Origin: Pinus tabuliformis
Taxonomy: Eukaryota > Streptophyta > Pinopsida > Pinales > Pinaceae
Assembly (NCBI GenBank): GCA_031772625.1
Contig: CM062807.1
Span: 1,146,235,007-1,146,299,006 of the forward strand
Length of the DNA: 64,000 nucleotides
Direction of reading: 5' to 3'
Shown here: positions 37,801-49,800 of the stretch, one piece after another
Numbering within the stretch: the first letter of the stretch is position 1
Layout of the letters: every line of letters begins with the position of its first letter
Position numbers and translations under genes: made by a program
The notes under the pieces: model-generated
What the model was told of the DNA's origin: nothing
Seen by the model: only the letters and a program-made list of their open reading frames with translations
The model's database searches: none

Positions 37801-40800
37801 AAATGTTTTATTTAAGATCCACATTATTTGCATTAAAATATTTTTTTATTAATAAATTATTTTAAAAATAACTCCCCTCATATTGGAAAATAAAAAACAT
37901 ATATCCATGAGATAATATGTCTCTATCTATATATATACATATTAAATTATTTTTGTTATTAATATTAGAAAGCACTTATCAATAGAATAAGAAATATCTC
38001 TTTTTCTTTATTTATGTTTAAATTTTATGATGAAATATTTTACTTTCACTCCATATTATGTATATCAAATTTTGTTATTAATATTTCTAATTCATTAATA
38101 TAAATAATATTTTTTATTGTGATATTAAAAACAACATTTTAATTTAATTTAACACCATTATTATTTTATTGAATTGAAGCACAAATATTATTTAATTTTT
38201 GTTTTATTGAAAAATCTATTATGAAAATATATTTAGTTTTTTTATTATTCTTTTGGGATTTTTAATATAAAATTGTAAAAATCACTCTCTGCACATTGAT
38301 ATATTTATTGGTGATATTTTTTTTTTTGTATTTTGCAAATTTTCTTATTATTATTTTTAATAAAAATATTTTTATTATAATTAAAAATATTATATTAATT
38401 AAAACACTTATTAAAAATACCATTTATTAAAAAGATATTCCTTCAATTCCCATTTATTTATGGAAAAACAAATACGTTAACACACGCACCAACCCAATTT
38501 AATAATCATACATTTATCCTTTACACTTCATTTTGAAAATGACATAAATAAAGAGTATGTCGAATGGGATATAATGTAACATTCCCTCCTGTTTAATGAA
38601 AAGTTAAAATGTATTTTACCAAATATTAATATATCATTATTAATATTTGTATATTTAATTTATTAGATTGGAAACATAAAAATAAAAATAAAAAAATTAA
38701 TTATGGAAAAATGAAATGTTAATAAATAAAATTATGATTATTAGAATATTAATTAAATATTAAGTTTAAAAGAAATGAAAAAAAGATTTTTATTAAAAAT
38801 ATTAATAAAAAAATTGTAATCCTATTAATAAATAAAAAGTTTATTCATTATATGTTAAAAAAATATTTTTAATGCAAATTTGATTTAATAATAAAATTAA
38901 TTTTATTAAAATAAAAAATAAGTTTTCATATTAAATTTTATAAAATTTAGTTAAAAAAAATTAATTTATAAGATTGTAAGATAATATTAAATATCGTTTT
39001 TATAAGATTTTTAATAGCCTTGGAAGGTAAATGTAACAAAGTCTTCAAATAAGAAACAAAATTCAACATCACAAAGGACCTCTTACGTAGTTGTTTCATA
39101 TTATATTCTCTTAAGAAATGAAATGATACGAAGCAAGCACAGGCCAGAATGTAAGGAGAGTAATCTAGAGACCTTAGAAGTAAAGCAACAAATGATCATA
39201 GCTGAGCTAACTCATCAATGAAAAATGAAAAGTATCAACAATGGCCAGCCAAAAATTCCATCCCCCTTTGATGATAAAGTTAAAGACAAGAAAAAACAAT
39301 AGTTAAAAAGTAAAAGGAGGGGTTCTCAAGTCTTAATGACTTGGGAAGCTATTGGGACCTTAATAGAAACCTTCCAATTTTTTTCCTAACATTTGACATG
39401 GAGAAAAATAACTTTATGATGTGGTTATGGCCCAAGATTGGTTACCAATCCAATATATGCATAACTCCTATATAGGTAAGAGTTGACTAACTCTAGGTTA
39501 AGTCAGTGTGAATGGTTTCACTAACATTGTGTCACATGTGCACTTTATTGGAGATTTCTTCTATCTCTTAGCATCACCAAGTGTTGAAATCCATGAAACA
39601 AATAAAGTAATCAATAGAATGTGCCAAGATATGGAAGTATTTCCTTAACTTTCTCCTGAGAGTAACACTTGTCTTTGCCTAGTAGTTCCCCTTATAATCC
39701 TACCTCCCGAATTTCTTGATGACCCCTTCTATTCATCATATCTTCTTTCATAGAATCATGTGCTATGTTAATCCTCTCAAGCATCTAATGCCAAGTATTC
39801 CATGGAAGTTAATACTAAGTACTCTTCTTCATCGTCAAGAATAGATGGCTCATAGAGTTTCAAGTTCTCTATATTTAATATGATGTGAATGAACATATAT
39901 GGATGTAAGTTTATAAGCATTTTGTCTACATTTTCCAATGCTTCAAAAGGCCCATATCTTAAGGCTTTATTTTCTTCCATGGTCCCTACAACCTTTCTAT
40001 ATTCAGATGCAACCAAACTCATTATCCTACCTCGAATACATTTCCAATCATGTTTTAATCATGCATGGCCTTGTATTTCTCTTAGGATTTTTCTAATTTC
40101 TTTTGAATATGCAAGTGTATTTGCTTAATCCTACCCATAAACTTATTGACCTTCAACGCATCACTTGAGGCTCCTACTTGCTTTACTTCATGTAGACTAG
40201 ACACAATATCTAAAGGTGAAGGTGGAAGATATTTAAAACAAAATTTTCAAAGGGAAACTTACCAATGTAACTATTAATAACCTGATTGTAAGAGTGTTGT
40301 ATATAACAATTTTTTAATCTTGTGTCCTTGGATGTTTTTTATTGTACCTCTAAAAGGTTGAACCAAATTCCTTATCGCCAACTCCATCTGCTATTTATTT
40401 AGGGATGGAAGGTTATATATCCCTTCAATTTAGTATCCAAATTCTCCCATGCTACACTTCAAAACATACCAAGGAAACTATTATCTTTATTAGAGGTGAT
40501 ACCCCTTGGTATCCTAAAGTGCATCTAGACCCTTTCAAAGTAAAAACCTACTACTTCTTGTCCTTTAGTAGTCTTTTTACAAGGCATCAAGGCAAACATC
40601 TTATTAAACATATTGACTACCATAGATAATTAGTTCTACCCTCTTCTTGTCATTAATAGATCCTCAACAAATTTCATCAATATACTTTCTCGAAGTCTTA
40701 GAGATATTGAAGTACATTGTATAGTCTTTTTTTCCTTTTACTTGGTTTGTGGATACAATTGACATATCACCTCTAATAAATGTTATGGATCTAACCCAGA

Positions 40801-43800
40801 AATATATGATAATATAAATAAACCCAAGAATAACAAGCTCAAAATAGATAGAAATGCTTCTTTATTGATCAAAACCCTTAAGGTAGGGTAACACCATACA
40901 TTCACTCCTTAAGGAAGGAGAGCACTCCACAAGCCATATGCATGTTCATACAATAATCCTTGACTGTCTCCATGTGGAGTCTCTAGCCTCTATATAGGCC
41001 TCATACATACAATACCATGGGTCATTACCATGGTTCCCTCATACCATCAACTAATACCATGGGCCCATTACATTATTATTAACTACTTGTGGTCCCTTAC
41101 ATGATATGGGTTAACCACCTTATTTATTACTTGGCCCATCCCATTATTACATTATTACCTTGGGTACCTCCCTTGGTACCCCATATTATCCCCGCTAGGT
41201 ATATAACATTCCACCCCCTAAGCATGTTTCGTCCCCGAAACATGGGAAGAACACAAATAATAAGATCTACTCAAAAGAGTAGTCCACTGATACCATGCAC
41301 GTGCATCTAGCCATCCAAGAGAAAGGTGAACCCTCGATCTCACTGGTGCCTCGCTCGCTTGAGATGGAAGTTGACCGTGGCAGCTCTTCTTTGTTGATGT
41401 GTAGTAGGTGGATCTTCTCTCCTCGCTATCCGTCATACGGTGGTTGTTGTCCTTGTGACTACTTGGTTTCCATCTTGATGGTTGTCTTGTGGGGTGATGT
41501 GGGTGATGATATGTTGAAGTTTTAACCCACGATGTCTTTTTCTTTAATTCACCCTGTTGTGGTGCCTGTTGTGGTGTCTTCTTTTCCAATATGACTTCAA
41601 CCACTGAGCCCTCCTCTGATGTATCAGCACCTGTAACCTTTTCCGCTTCAGCCTCTGTTTGTGTTTGATTGTCGACCATCAACTGCTCATCATCTGATAT
41701 GTCAGTCCCTGTAACATCTTCTGCTTCAACCGCCTTGGACTCTACCTGCTTATTAATGGAAATATCCTGTAATGTAATTTTCTTCTTTTTATACCAGAGC
41801 TTCAGGAATTTCTTCTGCACATTAATATTTATAGTACCCACTAATTCCATCCAAGGGTATCCCAAAACAACATCCATGTTATCCATATCTGAAGCATAAA
41901 AATCACCATGAAACACATACTTATCCATAGAAAGTTTCAAATCCTTATAAATTTGAACATCCTTATCATCAACCTGTGTATTTTCAATATGTTTTGCTGG
42001 GACTTGCAATTTTTTTGCCAAATTAACATTGATAAAATTATGTTTACCACTAGGATTGATAGAAACAATGATCTTCTCTTTTTGAATCAATCCATGAACC
42101 TGCAATAAGGATATACTAGTAGGAAATAGCCCCACATGTTTCTTTTTATCTTGTTTTCTAGCATGAGACCATCTGTCTAAAAGTAATTTTTCAAATTCTT
42201 CATCGGCAGGTCGGAACACTTCTTTTGGTTAAGTAATCCCCACCATGTGGCTGCCTCATCTTCAAAATTAAACACTACAAAAGTTCTCCAATGCTGTGTC
42301 CATAATAACTTATGTGTTTTTATGCATTCTTCAATAGTAGGACCATTTTCTTTTCCTGTAAAACATAGAGCCTTGCTAGAAGCCATGAAGAGAGTTTTGA
42401 AATGGCGAAAATTTGAAATTGTCACAGTTTCGTCAATATTTCTCAGAATCCCTATTATGACCTGTTTTCAGAAACGGAACAATCATTCTGCATCTACCCA
42501 TGTGATAGAAATCTTGATCCCGGCACTTAAAATTTTAGATCTGCGCTGCAACTCTCCCGCCGTCACCAAAATTTCTGCAAAAAAGAGCTGATTTTAAATC
42601 AGTGATATCTCCCTCATCCGGACTCCGATTCGACTGATTTTTTTTTTGAAATTAGGTATTTTTTCACAAAAATTCCAGATCTACAAGTAGATTTTTCAGA
42701 TCGTACACCAGGACGTCCAGATCTGCGCCGCAAACTCGCTGCCCTGAAAAATTGTCTGCAACCCCACTGATTTTTAGATCAGCGATATCTCCTTCATCCG
42801 GACTCCGATTCAACCGATTTGTTTTTTGAAATCGGCTATTTTTTCACAAAGAATACAGATATACAATTATATTTTACATATCTTTCACTAGAACATCCAG
42901 ATCTGAGCTGCAAACTCGCTGCCCTGAAAAATTGTCTACAACACCACTGATTTTTGGATCAGCGATATCTCCTTCATCTGGACTCCGATTCAATCGATTT
43001 TTTTTTTTGAAATCGGCTATTTTTCTACAAAGAATACAGATATACAATTACATTTTGTAGATCTTTCACCAAAGCGTACAGATCTGATATGCAAACTTGC
43101 CACCCAAAAATCCCTGCAAAAAAAAAAAATTCCACTTTTGTGCCCAAGAAAGTGCTCTAATACCACTTGTTATGGATCTAACCCAAAAATATATGATAAT
43201 ATAAATAAACCCAAGAATAACAAGATCAAAATATATAGAAATGCTTCTTTATTGATCAAAACCCTTAAGGTAGGGTAACACCATACATTCAGTCCTTAAG
43301 GAAGGAGAACACTCCACAAGCCATATGCATGTTCATACAATAATCCTTGAGTATCTCCATGTGGAGTCTCTAGCCTCTATATAGGCCTCATATATACAAT
43401 ACCATGGGTCATTACCATGGTTCCCTCATACCATCAACTAATACCATGGGCCCATTACATTATTATTAACTACTTGTGGTCCCTTACATGATATGGGTTA
43501 ACCACCTTATTTATTACTATGGCCCATCCCATTATTACATTATTACCTTAGGTACCTCCCTTGGTACCCCATATTATCCCCCCTAGGTAATCTAACTACT
43601 TCCTACATCTCAAGCTAGTATACATACCTCTATTAGTTGGTCACGATCTTCCCCACACCAAAATGCTTAGAAGTTTTGAGGTTGTGGGTCCCTCTCTTCA
43701 ATTACATTCTTTTATCCCTTTAAGACACACAACTTCCCCATGTTGTAGAGTAATCCACCCAAGAGGTTGTAATCAACTCTGTTGTTTTTATTTGCTATTT

Positions 43801-46800
43801 TATGTTGACCTTGTAGCTACTAATTCACACATTTTGACACCTCATCTTCAAATAACTCTTATTTACATGCTTCATGGGTGAATGTTGCTATGTGCATAAT
43901 TGTGACTATCACTATAATTTTTGGTGTTAGCAACGTTGATACCACATGTGTCAAATTGTTAATTATACCCTTTTTATATTTGATTATTAGACAAAATTGT
44001 TGTAGAAATCTCATATACTCTAAATTTTGTATTGCTAGAGATTACTCTTGGTTTGTATATATTGTAGAGGTTGGTGATCAATATAGATAATGGCGTCCTT
44101 TCCCAATAAGTAGTGTTTCCACTTCTTTACTATCTACAACATGACATAAAGATCCTCATCATAGACAGGGTATTTTAGTTCTACCTCATGGAACGACTTT
44201 GAACAATAGAAAATCATTTTTATACTTTGCATTAACACTACCTGCATAAGATTCACACTTGGATCAATTTCCTCTTCAAATGGCCTCTATCGGTTGTGAA
44301 ATCTTAAGCATGATACTTTACTAAAATTCTACTTCAAATTCTCAAATTCTTTATGCTAACTCTTACTCCACTAAAATCTCTTACCATTAGATGATATAAC
44401 ATGGGGTGTTGCTACCACAACAAAAAATGACATTGTGGGATTTCTTAAATATTAGATTCATCCCACAAAACCTTGACTTTAGTGGCATTAGTAGGAGTGT
44501 ATCATTTAAGGAAGAATTCTATTTTTGTAGGATCAATTTCCAACTCACCTCCACCAACCATGTATTCCAATTACACCAAGAATTATTTGGCAAATTCATA
44601 CTTCTTCATATTCACTAGCAACTTGTGATTCCTCACAATATCCATTATATATTTCAAATATACAATAATCTCATCCAACATAAAATTTAATATTATCGTG
44701 TCATATAAATATACCATGGAAAATGAATCTCTAAATGGATGAAACATGTCATTCATTATAGGCATAAAAGTTGTAGAGAATTCATCAAACAAAAATGTGT
44801 CACTGTCCATTTCACTATCCATTTGTATAGACCTTGCCTTGTCTGGAAGGATTTTTCCCAGGTATATTTTTCTTTAATATAAACATGTTGGTGTATATAT
44901 TTCAAATCTAACTTGATGAATACTTTTGCATGTTATGGCTAATCCCACAAACCATTGGTCTTGGAAAAGGGCACCAATTACAAATGATGATATTATTGAT
45001 ATCTTTGTAATCAATAAAAATTCTTGATATCTCTTCCTTCCTATAATCCAAAATAAGTTATAACAGGTGACCCATAAGGAGAGATACTTAGCCTTCTAAT
45101 TCCTACTCCAACAAATCTTGGAACTTCTTCTTTTGATTCAAATATGAACTTCTTCTACAATCCTATGTTTGGTAAAGTGTAATCTAGTAGAAATTATACC
45201 TTATGCTCCACTTCCCTCTTTGTTAGCATATGTTTTAGCTCATGGAACACTTCTTTTAACACCCACAAAGGCTCTTCCAATTGTTATTTCTACTTTTTCA
45301 TACTTCCTTCTAAGGATTCCTTCACTCCCATATATTTGGTATGTTCTTTCTAGTTCTATGAAAAGAAGAATAGTATATACTCCTTGTATGAGTTGAACAC
45401 TGTTTTAGCTTGGTGGGCACTCACCGAAGAGAGATCTTAGACTTCCCTCATGGGAACAGATGATGAAGAATTTCACATTTTTTACCTAGTGGTATTTACT
45501 GGCCCTCCTCATTAAGATGGCATCCCTCATATAATATAGGGGCTACCAAACACTGAAACCACAAACACCAAGGAACACTGCACCAACTTCCACTTCACCA
45601 ATAAAATTTTCACTAATAACAAAACTAAGCTTATAATGCTTAGTAACTTTTAACTCAGCATCATTATTCATCCATCCCAATGGGTACAAATGAGGATGAT
45701 GATCCACCAAGCTTACTTACCAAGTCCTCTACAATTAGGTTATTCTTATGAACCAATATTGATCAAAGAATCTACCTTGTTCTTCTTATCTAAATCTAGA
45801 TATGGAACAATCTCATCATCTCCTTTACCTCATTATGATTAAGTTTGTTTAGGTTCACTTCCTTTTGCATTGTTCTGTAGATATTTTTCTTGTGCAATCT
45901 AAGCTATTACCTATCCTACTCCCATGCTTAGAAGATTCATATTCTTGTATTGTCCTTATTTGTGATTCTTGGGATTCAACTCTTGATGTAACTCCCAACA
46001 TTTTTCTTTGTTGTGACCATTAATATTTCAATTGTCAAAAAAGTTAGTAGTGTCATTGAATGCATGTAGTGGTGGAAGTGTTCTTATTTTTCTTTTTCTA
46101 CTTTTTATTTTTCCTTTCTTGTTGAGTAGCTTTGGAAGGTATTCTACATAGCCTAGTGTCTTTCATGTAGGAGAAGAAGTCCTCTTTAGGTGGTTGATCG
46201 AAAGGAGCAACTAATATGATCTCCTTCCCAAGTTTTGACCTAGGAAAAAGTACATTGATTAGTTATTTAATTAATGTTGACTTTGGGATAATGTTTTTCC
46301 AAGAACGAATAGTTGATTATTTAAGTGAATTATATCTAATACCTACTGTTGATCAAAGAAAGCTAGGATTTAATCCTAGCCCTCAATCACTTTGGAGATT
46401 AGGGATTTGGCTCATGGAGAAATTACAAAGAGAACATATGGGAAAGGATGAAGACATATTACATTGTAATTGTTGAGAGAGTGATTTTCTCAAGGAATGA
46501 GAGACTCTAGGACTGAAGCGAAGGGAAAAATATCGCAACAAGGAAATTTTGGGATAAATTTTCAAGGAGGCCAAGTTTAGGCAAGAGGTCAAATTACTGG
46601 AGAGGTGGACCGAAATTGCAAGGGCCAATTTTCTCTAAGTGCGCAAGTGCCATACAAGGCGAGAAGAAGGGGCCAATTTTGTTGGTGAGATAGGCCGATT
46701 TATCTAGGGCTGGAATCTTCCAAGAGGGTCGAGTTCTAGTAGGTCAAATTCCTTGAGCCCGAATTTATGGAGGGGTCACTTTCCAAGTTCCAACAACTAT

Positions 46801-49800
46801 AATTTTTCTGTGGGTATAGCCCTAGTTTTCCTGAGTAATATAAACTGAAGGAAATTTTTTTTGGGCATAATTTTTCTTTTGTAGTGTGACTGATTAATTT
46901 CCCTATTTTATTTTTACTACAAGTTTACTTTAGGAAAGTTAAAAACCAATAATTTTATTTTCTAGCAATTTTCAAATTTTATTGAGTAAATAATTTCTAG
47001 GTATAAGAAAATTGTTAAGGTATAGATAAATTAGATCTAGTATTGAATATTTAACATTTTTTGGAAGCACTATGTTCATCATATTGCTTTCAACCACCTA
47101 GCAGCACTTTTATCTTGTTGTCTTCAATATATTGAGCTTATACGCAGGGACCTTATGTATAATATTAGGATTCAATAGCATGACTTATCCCCTTTTATCG
47201 TTGTGAAGCCAAAATGTTACTTGATGTACACATCTAGGTTTTTGGAAAAGATTTATAACTAGATGGCTTACTTGTAATCTTTGTAGCATAATTTTGTACA
47301 CTTTTCCCTTTCCTCTGTTGGATATAGTTACATTTGATTGCATGGACATTTTCATACTTAATAGAGTAAAATTGAGACTTAAGGAGGCCCTTTAATAGCT
47401 CACAATTGGTTTTTCTTTCTCTCCCTCTATATTCTAAGTGTCTCATTATAACTTTCCCATCATCTATGTGAAATCCTATTCATCTTGCTTTCACATATTA
47501 TGCACACTGAAATAGACTATTAATTGTTGCAACCAATGATTTAACTTAATTTCTTCTATCTCACTTTTATAGAGCTTCATGTTGACCTTTCCTCCCACTT
47601 TGAATAAGGGTTGGGAAGAATTGTTGTTATAGTTCTACTTTTCAAGTTTTGGTTCTTCTTTCTCTTTCCTTGAATTTCCCATTCTTCTAATATCTCATGA
47701 GTGTTGGAGTGCTTTAGAAAGGGATCAATGTTGCTCATAAGAATAGTTACTAGTAACTATTGGAAATATCTACGAATCGAGCTTCCAACCTTGTAAATTT
47801 TAAATCTCTTCATCAATAACTTTTTCCCTATGCTCCTATGTCATTTTTTAGGCTTATCACTGCATATTTTTTCTTTTTGTGTTCATATATAGATCAAAAT
47901 GGTGGATATTCTAATGGATGGTTCATTAAAATATATTTAAAATGATTTTTGTTATACAACGAATGTATACTCAATTTCACAACATTTTTTCTTATAATTA
48001 GGCATGAAGCATTCACTTAATGAACCTATGGCATAATACACACAGTAATGGGATATTAAAGAATACCCCTAATTTCACTAAATATTGATAAATACCTCCC
48101 AAAATCCATTTTTAAATCCCCCTCCCAATACATCTTTCCAATAAAAAATATCCTTATTTTTACTAGATATCCATAATTTTTACTAGATACCCCTTTTCAT
48201 AACCCCCAATACCTATAAGCTCCATTATACTCTACATGCCCCCATGCCCCCAACTCTACAATGCCTAAAATATATATTGATTTAATTCTTCCCAATTTTG
48301 CAGCCCCCTTTATGAATATATGTGATAATGCATTGGTCAACAAGGTGAAGCCCCCTTGTGCTTAGCTTAAAAAGATAACCACAACATTTAAGAAATAAAA
48401 TCATTTAATATGTTGCAAAACTATTGAACACTAAATTTATTTTGAAGAACATCATATTGTGAAAGCTCAAGCGAAATGAAGAATTGTGCCTTTCTTATTC
48501 ATATAAATATAGATTATAATGTAAGATATAAAGAAATTACAAGCTCGTTGTGCAGCTAATAGACACTATGATCTTTATAGCCTCTTGTAAATTGCATTTA
48601 TTTCTTTCCTTAGTGATTTCTCTCTTACTTATTGACAATGTTTTTGTGTGTTTCTACTAAAACTAGGATGGAATCATATGGATACAATCACTTAGTTGAC
48701 CAACCTAGTGTCTTTTTGAACTTGCAAGGAACTTAGTGCAATATAAATAGAAAAAAGGCTTTATCTTGATTAATATCAATTATTGCATGATCTTGTCTAC
48801 TTCGCATAATGCAATTAAAATATAGTTTTAGAATCTATTCTAAACTTAAATATAAATTTGTAGCAAAAAGAATCAATAACATTCTTAATATTTGACGTAA
48901 ATAATGGCACTTCATAGATTATAGTCTCTAAAAATTATATTCATAACTCAATATATCCCTTCATATACTAAGTAATAACTAAGAATGAGTTGATCCTGTA
49001 ACACACTAATTTTGTAGCAACTAGTTTTGTAGCATATCAATTCTACAACAACTAAAATGAAAACATACAATAAACTTAAAGAAAATATATAGGATAGTTA
49101 AGTAATCGAAGATAAAAACTAACTTACTAAAACTACATATTGATGCACAATAATAACATAGTGCCTTACCTCAAGTGGGCCCTACCTAACGCTTGGCATG
49201 TGCTTGGTCTCACAAGATCACTAGAGCAATATTATGTTGCAATCCCGCACATCAAATATAAGCTATATATTGAGTTTATAGAACCAAAATTATAGAGTGA
49301 ATGCTTCAATATAATTTTAAGAAAAATGTCTATTGTCCCCCTCTGAGGTGATTACACATGCATATATGCATGAGAAGTGGGCGTGCCTACTCCATAAATA
49401 GAGAAGTAAGTCCCTCAAAGTTTGATACCAATTCAAACAAACACATAACTTAAAAAAATATAGGAATCCTTTGATTAGTTTTGTGGTGCAATTTATATGA
49501 ATAGATACTCATTCATGCAATCCCCAATTGACTGTGTCATCAAAACCCCTCTGCACCCTTTGAAAGATACAATTGCAGCTTGTGGGTCACAAGTTCCTCC
49601 AAGCATTATCATAGTTATGCATTCATGTGATGATGTGACCTATTTCTCTATTCAATCTGTAGGATCATATGGAATTAGACCTTAAGTACAGTGATGCACA
49701 ATTGTTAACGAGTTCAATAAGATCCTCATAACCATGTCTACTATCAAACCTTTGTCACAATGAATCCCTTATAATAGTAATCAAACTCTTACATCATTGC

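Larger units (their letters stand above)
40781..43588 (-). mobile_element. Compact non-autonomous Gag-PR LTR element nested in an old gypsy element
   Basis: Two ~425-bp LTRs (40781-41208 and 43168-43588) in minus orientation differ at only about a dozen positions by eye, so this is the youngest LTR element here. Between them are only about 1.96 kb: a primer site (43151-43166), a leader of three 180-bp repeats, and a Gag-protease reading region. There is no RT, RNase H or integrase. It sits between the RNase H and integrase parts of an older gypsy element. The right LTR end differs from the left (CTAGGTAATCTA against CTAGGTATATAACA), so no clean target duplication can be called. Confidence 0.88.

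Noticed and set aside
40781..43588. Treating the Gag-PR element and surrounding gypsy pieces as one element
   Set aside because: LTRs bound the Gag-PR unit, and RNase H (right) and integrase (left) of the outer element are colinear only when it is removed.
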